From Eudorina sp. 2006-703-Eu-15 (taxonomy: Eukaryota; Chlorophyta; Chlorophyceae; Chlamydomonadales; Volvocaceae), in assembly GCA_003117195.1 (NCBI GenBank), contig BDSI01000214.1, forward strand, positions 1 to 64,000: a DNA stretch of 64,000 nt. Reading direction: 5' to 3'. Shown piece after piece: positions 45,401 to 55,800 of this stretch. How positions within the stretch are numbered: position 1 is the stretch's first letter; each line of letters opens with the position of its first letter. The position numbers and the translations under genes were made by a program. The notes under the pieces are model-generated. The model had not been told where the DNA came from. It made no database searches and saw nothing but the letters and a program-made list of their open reading frames with translations.

Positions 45401-47868
45401 CGCTGCACGCACGCAGGCCAAGCAGCACATCCGCACCTTCGGCTCCGTCACGTCCTCCCTGGCGGTGTACAACGACTTCTTCCGTTGGACCGCAACCTCC
45501 CCGTGAGTGCGCGCGTGCTGCTGGCTGGTTGATGAGCTGCTCATTATCAGTAACCACCAATCAATAAATAAACCTCTAATCTTTTTACACCAACTGCATT
45601 TTTAAATTTACAAAACTTGATTTGCCATAAGGTGTTATTATCGGTCGTACATGTCTTGATCTGCAGGCCGTACGTCTGGGACCAAAAAAGCCCGCTGGCT
45701 GGCTACCACCAGGTCCTCACCGTCGGGTACAACGACACGGGGTGAGTGCGGTGCGGCGTCGCAACTAAGCGGACGGACCTCGTTTCAGGCATGGATGGCG
45801 ACTGTCGCAGCAGGTGCCGCACGGCGATACATACATGAATTAGCCATGCCGGCATGTGTTGGAGGACGGATTTCACCGTCACCGCCACGCAGTTAGTTCC
45901 TGACAATGCTGCTCAAGCAGGTAGCGCTGCGCGAGTGACCTGCCGGCAGTACGTAGGAGCTGAATCGACCCGCCCGCCTGCCCGCCTACTCGCTGCGATC
46001 GTTCAATGATGTCGTACAGGTCGTACTGGATCGTGAAGAACAGCTGGGGTACCGGCTGGGGCGACAAGGGGTTCTTCCGCATCTCGTACAACGCCGGCGT
46101 CGGCTTCATGTCGGCCACGGGCGACAGCATCCTCGGCGTCGGCTGGGTGCCGAGCGCGTCCCCACCGCCCCCGCCGCCGTCCCCGCCGCCCCCATCCCCT
46201 CCGCCCAAGCCCACCTGCGGTGACGGCGTGTGCGCCGCCAACGAGACCTGCGCCACCTGCGCCGCGGACTGCGGCAAATGCGCTGTGTGCGGGGACGGCG
46301 TCTGCAACGGTGAGATCGGGGCCTCGCGCGCATGCGGCATGGAACGAATGGGGCCGCCGCCGATTCCTCCGCTGATGGCCTGCCACGCACGCAAATAATA
46401 ACGCAAATTACTAGCTACGTCTGCTACCTCCGCTGATATGCAGGTGCACGCGACTGCCGCATGTACTGCATCATGTGCACCCATCCCATCCCTTCCACGT
46501 AGGTGATGCATGATAAACGCTTGCTTGTATGTGTTCTTGGTGCGTGCGCACTACGTACGTATGTAATTCCACACAAACCGCCACCTTTTACACCGTTCAA
46601 GTATTGTCTCATCACCCACGTACCTATCTACCAGCAGCTAATGACTTTGTTGCGTGCACGTACCTCCAGGCGGCGAGACCTGCCTGACCTGCAAGGCCGA
46701 CTGCGGCATCAAGCTCGCCAACGGCACCCGCACCTGCTGCGGAGACGGCATCTGCAGCGCCACCGCCGGCGAGGCGTGCGCCACCTGCGCGGCCGACTGC
46801 GGCGCCTGCCCCACCTGCAACAAGAACGGCATCTGCGAGCCGGCGCTGGGCGAGAAGTGCGTCAGCGGCACCAGCGGCTGCTCCGACTGCGGCACCTGCA
46901 CCAGCAACTTCTGCGGCGACGGGAAGTGCACCTGGTCGCGGTACAACTACAGCGAGTCCTGCTCCACGTGCACTCAAGACTGCGGCAGTTGCGGGGCTAC
47001 GGCTTTCTGTGGTGAGTGCGTTCGTGGACAGATGGACGAACAAGATCCATGATGCATGAGTGTGACACTCGCTTGCGAGGGGAACACTGCTAGGCAGGCA
47101 GATAGATGGGCCTGATGATGCGGTCGATGACGGAACCATGCCAATTAGCACTCACGCAAGGGCACTCGACTGGGTAAATAAACCCCGACGGAACCCCGCC
47201 GACGTTTCACTCGTTCGGCGGTGGTGGCCGACGTGCGTAGCGTGAACGGAGTGCAGACAGTACGGTCTCCGTGCGTTATTCATTCGTCAACTATCAACAG
47301 CCATCCACATACACGGACGTAGCCCGCGGGCAGCTGTTCTCGATTCCTTATGGCTTTGTTATATACCTGGCTGTCTCTGCACGCACGCTGCCGCGCGCCG
47401 CCCCGCCTTGCAAACCCGCCTCGCTGTCCTACTGATGATGACCTTACTGTGACCTTCTTATGGCTTTATCAATTTGGCTGTCTCTGCACGTTGCCGCGCG
47501 CCCCGCCGCATCGCGAACCCGCCGCCCGCCCTACTGACCTTACTGTATGTGCACGTGCCTGCGTTTGTCGGTCGTCATCCCCGCGCGCAGGCGACGGTCG
47601 CTGTGACGCGGCCCGCAACGAGACCTCCCTTACTTGCCCCCGCGACTGCGGTCGCTGGCACGCAGCTCCGTTGGTGACGCCAGGCCAAGGGGAGAACAGC
47701 ACTGTCGTCGCCCGCAAGAACGAGACGGGCGACGGCAGCAGCGGCAAGGACACCAGCAATAGTAACGGCGGGAGAAACGGCGGCAGTCCGCCGCAGGGTG
47801 AGAAAGGGCAAGGCAAGCGGGAGTTCAGCCGGCGCGCTCTCCTGAAGACGGCTGGACGCCGACTCTGA
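42499..47868 (+). CDS. Secreted papain-family (C1A) cysteine protease with Cys-rich modules, paralog 1
   Basis: Eleven exons: 42499-42559, 42965-43239, 43605-43688, 43951-44046, 44249-44493, 44952-45159, 45417-45502, 45667-45741, 46020-46309, 46670-47011, 47591-47868; 2040 bp, 679 aa. Order: signal peptide (1-20); Cys-containing, PAN-like N-terminal domain (about 23-112, [30 protein letters not shown]); Ala/Lys-rich pro-region; C1A domain with catalytic Cys224 ([10 protein letters not shown]), His366 ([12 protein letters not shown]) and Asn384 ([12 protein letters not shown]); Pro-rich hinge (about 424-441, SPPPP type, likely hydroxyproline O-glycosylated); six Cys-rich modules of the CGDGxC...C..C..DCG.C kind (about 443-620); basic tail [12 protein letters not shown]. 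The residue after the catalytic Cys is Val, not the usual Trp. Exon 3 ends AAG|GCACGT, a GC donor supported by the paralog. Classical ERFNIN pro-region motifs are not seen. Confidence 0.9.
42741..42905. repeat. Dispersed repeat, AAGGTGGACCC family (copy 3)
   Basis: Closely matches 7887-8065 (ACAAGGTGGACCCGAGTCCC, TGTTCCAACGGGCCC, GACTGCGCACCCATCCTCCA). It is in intron 1 of the first protease gene. Confidence 0.8.
44155..44215 (-). mobile_element. Retroposon-tail fragment in protease intron 4
   Basis: GATGTTACAATAGTGGACCCCG, then TTCGGTGACAGCCGC, is the degraded reverse complement of the element at 40925-40992. Confidence 0.5.
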
Positions 47869-49338
47869 ACCAACCGTCCAGCAGCGAAGGAGTGACCCGC
47901 TCGCGGAATAAGTAACGCGGCACTGCACAAGGAACGGTGAAGTGCGACGAGCGAGAGCGCAGACAACGGATTCGGCAGATGTGGCCGACGACGAACGCCA
48001 TTCATCGCTGTCGCTGCCTGTACTGCCTGACAACAGTAATCCGTGCATATTTATTTTACTGATGAGCGATACAACAGCAGCCAGATTCGTGCTTGGTGAG
48101 CTATTCATCTATCTATGCCTACTATGCCATCCAGTGCGCTGCGTCGGTGCGTGCATGTGTGTGCGATGCCTGGAGTAGTTCAACGCCTGCACAGCCAGTG
48201 TGTGGCAAACACCGACGACTGCACAGCCACGCAGTGTACGGCACTGTTGTCGAGCTGAGCGCACGTGCGTAGCACACGCATGCACTTATTTATCCATGAT
48301 AGGTGGATGGCGGGCCTGCTGCGACGCAACCACGCACGCACGCACGCACGGAAGGCTCCAAGCAATTTATCCCTCAATTGCTGCGCACGCATTATTCTGT
48401 TGCCATTTTGCTTGCTTGGCGCATTCATCGGTGACCTATGATGGCAACCAGCAGATGGCAACCAGCTCTGAACCCTTTATTTTCGTGTGTGAGAACGACG
48501 TGCTCTTATTGGCTGATGACATGAGCAGTGACGAGCGAGTGGCAACACATGCACGCGTGCATGTATATATCAGAGCATGCACGCGCATTCATCTGTGGCA
48601 GCGATGCAACGATGCCTATTCATCCTGAACACGGATCTCGCACGGTACATATTTATTGGGGTTTCTATTCGATAATAACGTCGGTCGCTGGAAGGTTGGA
48701 TTTCAATCAGTTGTGTCGGTTGGCGTTCGTTCGGTAGGTTGGTTGGCGTTCGTGCAGCACCACTTGCTTTGCTTTCATCCGTCCGTCTACGTGCGTAACC
48801 TGCTGCTAATGTCAAGGGCTGCTGCTGTTGCTGCGTGCGCGTAGAACAGACAGTAGTATATATACACATATGTATACATATTCATTATTTTGTGAGGCAA
48901 GTCGCGCACGCCAGCAGTCAGTCCATGGCCATGTAGGCTGCGCATGTGTGTAGCTAGGTAGATAATAGGCATACATGAAGGCTGTTGATGATAGCTTGTA
49001 GCTAGGGTCGCTGCAGGAAGGGCACGCAGGCATTATCATTCGTGAGCGGGCACGAACTAACGATATATGGTACGTATGTACCCTCGCGCGCGGTGGCGCA
49101 TGTATGCGCGGGGCCAGAAGCACGTGCGCAGCAGGGGGTAGCAAGTAAGATTAGCGATGAGATGTGTGCGCGTGGCGCGGGCAGGCCTGCCGCCGCTGTT
49201 GTTCCAATTCATCCTGAACACGAACGGCCGGTACGCGGCACCAGTAGGGTAGCAGGGGTAGCAGGGGCAAGGAAGATGGTCGGAGCACGGCGTGTCTAGG
49301 TGGATGCAAGCAAGCAACGCCGTGTTTAGGCGCTACAG

Positions 49339-49453
49339 GTAATAACAATAATAATACGCCCAGTCAGGGACTGTGGCATGTGTTAAGGGGGCAGGAGTGG
49401 TGAGGCTATGTAGGCTATGGGTTTCCCCTTGCCTATACACTACCCGCCACCGC
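49339..49453 (-). mobile_element. 5'-truncated copy of the 27-30 kb retroelement 3' end
   Basis: Nearly identical to 27124-27232: AATAATACGCCCAGTCAGGG, CATGTGTTAAGGGGGCAGGA, GGTTTCCCCTTGCC and ACTACCCGCCACCGC, with a small duplication of CTATG. It ends in the same ATT-type tail, with one base change. Confidence 0.85.
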
Positions 49454-49632
49454 GCGCGGCGCTACATGTACGTATGTCCTTCGGCTGATAGATGGGTTTT
49501 CTTGCGATTCGTGCGTAGCGTAGCGCCGGGTGATGAGTGAAATGAATTGAAGGTAGTGGCTTCGCGTCAGTATTCTGCTGTGGGATACTTCCGTACCATT
49601 ATTATTATTATTATTATTATTATCATTATCGA

Positions 49633-49680
49633 TGTTGCAGTGGACCCCGCTGGTCATTGAACGAATGAATGAACGTTACA
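49633..49680 (-). mobile_element. Retroposon-tail fragment beside an (ATT)n run
   Basis: GATGTTGCAGTGGACCCCGC, then TGGTCATTGAACGAATGAAT and GAACGTTACAG. It combines both tail variants within 50 bp, suggesting nested or tandem insertion next to the (ATT)n run at 49597-49622. Confidence 0.5.
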
Positions 49681-51110
49681 GGTCATTGCAGTTCCGGGCG
49701 GCGGCTTGCATACATGTAAATGCATGGAATCCCTTGCACGGACTAGTAGTGAGGACCATGTCAAACACCGACGTCGTCGACGCAGTTGGTGACGTACGTC
49801 AAAGATCGCCGATGTCGGCGGCGTTAAATCGGCTCGATCGGACTCAATGTAACCCGTCGATGACCCGCCGGGCCTTTCCTTGTCGCTGATGTATGACTGG
49901 AGGCACGCCAAACCTTCAACGGGTAGCAGGTAGCTAGGGACCGGCTAGACTGCTGGCTGTCCACAAGCCTGCGTGCTGTATCTTTACAATTAAGTTCATT
50001 GGCTCCAAAACGAGTCAGTAATTCTCGTACCGCCGTGCCACACCTGGCACCTGGATGGCTGCATGCTGGAATGATGATGTTTCACATTGAGGAAATAGGG
50101 TTTAAACCCCAGGCATGGGCATCCATCCAGGGCCTCAGCGACGCGCGCGAGTTAACTGGTTCCGGGTGCCTGGCGGCTGCCTGGCTGGACAACTACGGGC
50201 GAGGTGCCTGCTGTGTGCACGACGTCCGTTCACCATGTCCAGCTTTATCCGCAAGCAGTGCAACCGTGATGATGTGCCAAGCGGGCTTGCCTCATTATTT
50301 ATGCCACTGATCAGTGGTGCCCCGCTGGGTGCCTCTGCGTGCTTTGGTGGTTGCGTTGGCGGATTTATATATTTGGTCGGCGTCCCGTCGTTGTGGTTGT
50401 GGATGGGTGGATGCTAGCTTGGTACTGGATGTTAGGGGGACTGGCTAGTTGTTCTGCTGTCGGCGCGCACGTGGGGCGCGCGCTAGCTGCTGATGGGGTC
50501 GTGCGTCCACCGTCTCTCCTGAAAGCACCGACGACGGCCCCATCTGTTGTAAGCAGCAAAGCGCCGGACCCTCCTCTGGCAAGTTATTTTACTGCTGTCT
50601 CCCTTCGTCAGTGTATGCGTGTTGCTCACTACAACACCATCGTGAAGTAACTTCACATATTTTAGGTTTCCGAGCATGTTTACAGTAAATATGGGCCTAC
50701 CGCGGTAGGCCGGCCGGCCTGCGGCGGGTGATGAAGCGCGCAGACGTACGAGGCACAACGATAGCGTGCCTGACTGTACGAATGTGGCCGGCCTGTAATG
50801 AGGCCGCCGGCCTGTGTGGGCGGCTGACGAAAACTAAACAAATTGAATGAAGCATGAGACCAGACCAAACACTACTCAATCAAAAAGCAGTTCCGCAGCA
50901 CATGGCGGGTCCGTGAATCTGTCGGTATGTAGATAGGTCCGTGTCGTTGCCATCGGTAAGCGAAGTCCATCGATCGTCCACACCACGACTGACCTAATGT
51001 AGTATCATGTCGTTGTGTATATGTCCGCTGTGGATGGGCAATGCGTCGTCGGTCGTGTTGCAGTCGACATGCCGGTCTTTTGCGGCGGCGGGTGCAAAAT
51101 ACAATACCAA

Positions 51111-51147
51111 TAACCCGCGGGGTCCGCGGTAACATCCTTAATACCGA
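51111..51147 (+). mobile_element. Retroposon-tail fragment, TAACATCCTTAA type
   Basis: AACCCGCGGGGTCCGCGGTA then ACATCCTTAA. It is the same end as 40925-40992 with one change in the core. Confidence 0.5.
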
Positions 51148-52856
51148 CGAACACACACATACATGGGCCGCCGCCGCCGCCAGCGAGCCAACCTGAAACG
51201 CGCGGTATGGCGCCCTTCAGTTACCCTACCCCGCGCTAGCTGCCGCCGGGGCGGGGTTGCCGGATGCTCGGCTCAGCAACGTGATTCAGCTTATCTACGT
51301 AGCGGCTGCTGTTCCGCACGCAGGTGTTTATTATTGCGACATACACGAAGGCACATATGGTAGCCAGATAGCCGCTGACGGGCGCCGCAGAGCACACACG
51401 ATCAACGCAAGGGCGGAGTGAACAATTGCGTATGTAGCTGACGGAACGAACCTCGCGTACGTGGAGGCGTACGGAGAGGTACATACTCATTCATCACCCA
51501 GGATAATAGCTGAGGGACACCTAGGGACATCATCACAGAATGCTCCGGCCTTCTCCTTGGCCGTCTCCGAGGGGTTCACGCACGTGAACACGCCGTCCCA
51601 TTCTACGGTGTAGAGATAGGACGCGACACGTCGTCGCACGTCCACATGCTATCGACAATCCCTGGCTACATTTAAATGCATTTGCATAGATGCTCTGTGA
51701 ATTGGGCGTTTACGCCTGCAACCGCGAGGTTCGCGCGAGGTTCAAGACAGACTCATGACGTATTAGGCGGAGGAAGCGACATTGCAACCTCTGCCTGATC
51801 ACGCGTAATAATTCTGCCTGGCGCATTATAAATTAATATATATAAAAAGACAATGAGCTGGAACTGTAGTTTTAGACGTATGAAACGCTGCCCACCACTG
51901 TAGTCTTCGTCGCTACTAATTGCCACGACTGACGGACTGTCGTTGTACCTTGTAGCGTTCAATTCTGTGCACAAGAATGAAAACTTACACCTCAATTTTT
52001 TGAATCAGAAGAACAGTCAAATAGCTCCGGCTGAATCCGTTATTGAAATATAGGGACTGTAGCAGGTTAGTCGTACTATGTGTCACCGTTTACATGAAGT
52101 GAGGATACTGTGAGCCGGATAATCAATTCTTGTATAAACCTGCATTTAATTGGCTTTGAGAAAGAACGTCGTGTCAAAAAACACCCGGCCCTCCCCCGCA
52201 CACCTCCGCACACCACCAAAGTATCCGTCAACGACTCGTGGCATTGTTACTGCTACTCCAAAATGAAATAAAGAAATTCCTTGAAAATTAAATTCCTAGG
52301 ATAATTAATGTCATTCTGATATGGGAACGTAATATTCCTGCAGAACGTCATGCGGCTTACATGAACTGCAAGCGACCTTCGTAACCGGCTACCAGTCGGA
52401 TTCATGTTGAGTGCTTTAGCAAATGAACTTAATTTAAATAATTTTCATTTGAAAGTGTATCATGTCAATCTGACCGGAAAGCATGCATTGTTTGTTTTCA
52501 TGGAGGCAGCGACAGGTAGGGGCGTCCCGCGAAAACGGTTCCGTACAACCGAACCTATGTAAATGGGACCGTCTACGGTAATGTTTACATTATCAAGTCC
52601 TATTATCATAACATGTATTGAATGTGCAAGGAGAATCATTCTACGCTACTTCGTAATGCTTTTAAATCATTTGAACTCTAAACTCTGAGTAATACGAGTG
52701 CCTGACATCAGAGAACTCGTTCTGATTTTCTGCGTTGCATTTTGTATAAGTCCAACCTGCTTTGGTAAGGCCTGTGTTCACTAGCCGCGTCGCGGGAAAG
52801 TAGTGACTGAATGCTTTGCGCCGCACTGTAGGCTTGTTTCCTCAAGTAAGGGAACA

Positions 52857-55800
52857 ATGAGGCGATTTTTTGCGCTCACATTATTCTTGTGCGCCTTTCG
52901 TCTGGCAACAAGCCAAGGTAGGCACGCGCGTTCCGAGCGGTCGTTCACAACAGCAAGCTAGTAGGCTAATCCAGTAACATTCAACAATTTCATGCTTTGT
53001 ACTTATTTGGCGTGTTGTGGTGTATTGGTAAGCGGCCTGCATCTTACCCTGCCCGCTCAAGGGATCTCTAGGGAAGGTGTGTGCGGTGGAGAGCAGATAC
53101 CACAAAGCCAAACGGGGCTTATCTGCGGGCAGTTCCTATCGCGGTAATAGCCCAAGAGTGCACCGAAGCGTATTCAGGCATTCGTGTGTTCCGGAAATTA
53201 ATCGGAAGAGACATGATACCTCGCGGCGGCGCTGAACGTATTCGATTGTCAATGTGCGCATGAGCTGCGCACGCCGGTGTATTCGACTCCCAATCTCTCA
53301 CGCATTCTTCATTCGCTGATCGTTCGTTGCCCCGCAGTCTGCCCGGGCGTCTACGGCTACTCATTCTACCGGCTCCAGGAGTGCCGCGGCGCTGCGGTCC
53401 TCTCCAGCCTCGACCCCGGGACCGCTCCCGCCGACATCGCCACTGCCTGTGATGCCAAACCGCCCTGCAACGCGTTCGACACCGCTGGTAACCTGATGGT
53501 GGTGCCTATGGTCCCCGCATTCGCCTTCATGGACGGCAGCGCGGCCGACACAACGGCCTGCGACGGCACCTACATCGCCGGCAGGTCACTCTCGGGCCTA
53601 GCGCTGCCGGTACGAAGGGCCGTTTCGAGAGCGACGTCGGTCTGCCTAATCTATGGTATTGGGCCACTGCAGTCTGCCCAGCTTTTCCGGCCGCTGTGTT
53701 TTAATCTATCTAGACAGGCGCGCATAACGAATGCCCTGATCCTACTTATCCCGCTCTCCCTGTCTGCTGCTCTGCCTCGCTTCGACCACGCAGCAAGACG
53801 TGGACTTTAACTCGGTGGCTGACGTCGGCCAAAAGAAGGCCCAGGACATGCAGGCTGCTGTGGCGGCGGCAAACAAGGTCAGTGCGGCCCTGAAAGGGTG
53901 TGGTTAGTTCACGTGCCGCGACGACGCATGCAGTGTGGTGCACACACCTCGGTTTGGTACTTGGTTTGGGCCGGGCGGGTCTCCTCTCTAAACACCTCGG
54001 ATTCCTCGCTCGGTACATCAACCAGCCAGCGATACCGCACCTGCCTACCTACTGCCGTGTGTGCCCTCTGCGAACGGCAACGGGCGCGCTGCTGTTGTTG
54101 ATTATTTACAAAGCTGCTGATGCCTTGAACGGCGCCGCGTATTACTAGACATACATAATTAGTTAGAGCTCAGGGACAGCTCGCGACCAAGCAAACAGCC
54201 TTACGGTGACATCCGTGTCATGCATTTATGCGCTGCTGCACACAGCACTCCATCAATATAAAGGCGCGTGCACGTATGATTACATGCAGGTGGCGGCCAA
54301 TCTGCGGTCAAATGGAAACAACCCCCAGAATGCGGACAAGCTGCCTCCGGGACAGATCAAGAAGGCCTTCCTGGACACCAACGTGAGCGACCGATTCTAT
54401 CTTACCGGGCGGACAGTGTGGCGAGCTGTGATGGGGCTGTAGGGCTTGACCTGGATTACCTAGGTTCTAGGTTATCACGACTGCGGAACAGAGACTACTG
54501 CTAAGTGTCTGTTCACACGATTGCTGCAACCGTGCCGTGCGAGTGCCAACGTTTTCGTGCGGCCCGCCTGCTCCGAACCCCGCCTTATTTCTACGGCACT
54601 TCCCGGCGCCGCGTGCAGACACCCCTGGCGCAAAGCGACATCACCGGTTCCTACTCGTACAACGACGTCCTGGCGTCTCTCACCTACCCTGTCTGGGACT
54701 CCCGTACCGCCAACGGCACGTCGTACAGCTACATCAGCCCCGTAAAGAACCAGGGCAGCTGCGGCTCCTGCGTCTCATTCGCCGTCACGGGCGCCGCGGA
54801 GGCAGCCGTCGCGTCCGTTAAGAAGATGGTCACCAACACGAACGACTACTCGGAGCAGTGGTGAGTCCAGCGGTTTCAAGTCTATAGCTTTAATCGTCAG
54901 TCTGGATATTAGTCCATATATATGCCTGCCAAATCTCGGTCGCGTTGTTTGTTGCGCAGTACGCACCAGTGGTCTTGTGAACCCTAGTAATCGTTGCAAG
55001 GTGGACCCGAGTCCCGACCGCGTGTTCCAACGGGCCCCAAAGAAACGGACCAGAGTCCCGACCGTGTCTTGAGTTGCGATGAAATCCATCCGTGGCGCCG
55101 CAATTTGCTGGCTGCAGGCTGTTCTTTTGCAACGGGCTGTACGCCCCGTCCTGCAGCACCGGTTGGTATGCGGGCGCTGCTGCTACGGTTCTGGTCAGGA
55201 AAAACATCCCCAACGAGGCCAACTATCCGTACACCGGTACGACCGGTTGCACTCTCAAGACTACTCCCGAGGTCCGTGCGGGCGGCAACTTCTCGTCATA
55301 CACCTACCTGGACATTACGCTGGTGGGTACGAGGTACACATGCGCAGCAGGGTGCGGCTGTGTATGCGGCATCGAATTCTACTGTAGCATACATGTTTTA
55401 AGTCGCGAGGAGCCCAACATATGCTGTCATTGCAAATGTTTTTAGGGAAAATATAGTTAATCGTTGCATTACTCAAAATGGTACGGCAGGTAGCTTTATG
55501 TGGCGCGCGTGCGAGCGAGGGCGTGTGTCACATGCGCGCCACATGTCTGATGTACTATTCTTTACCTAGCTACCAAACACATGCATAGCTACCATATGGC
55601 TGACTTTGTGTGCTTGTTACGAATGTGTGACTGGCTTACGTCGTTGAGGTGGCGGTCCATGTTCACCATCCAGATGGCTGAGCTGCTGGTTTGTGTGTGC
55701 GATGGAGGGATGGTTAAACCAGCCGTGTGTACGACTACACGTGCCCTGCAGGCAAAGCAGCACATCCGAACATTTGGCGCCGTGACGTCGTACTTCGCTG

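Larger units (their letters stand above)
47869..52856. other. Intergenic between the two tandem protease genes
   Basis: About 5 kb without a recognisable gene. It contains a 5'-truncated copy of the retroelement 3' end (49339-49453), an (ATT)n run (49597-49622), retroposon-tail fragments (49633-49680, 51111-51147) and a weak relative of copy C near 50290-50420. From about 51700 to 52850 the DNA is AT-richer and unique-looking. No intact protease duplicate remnant was seen. Confidence 0.6.

Noticed and set aside
45879..47151. Long minus-strand ORFs antisense to the protease Cys-rich exons
   Set aside because: They mirror the GC-rich, Cys-biased coding exons on the other strand and have the composition expected of shadow frames.
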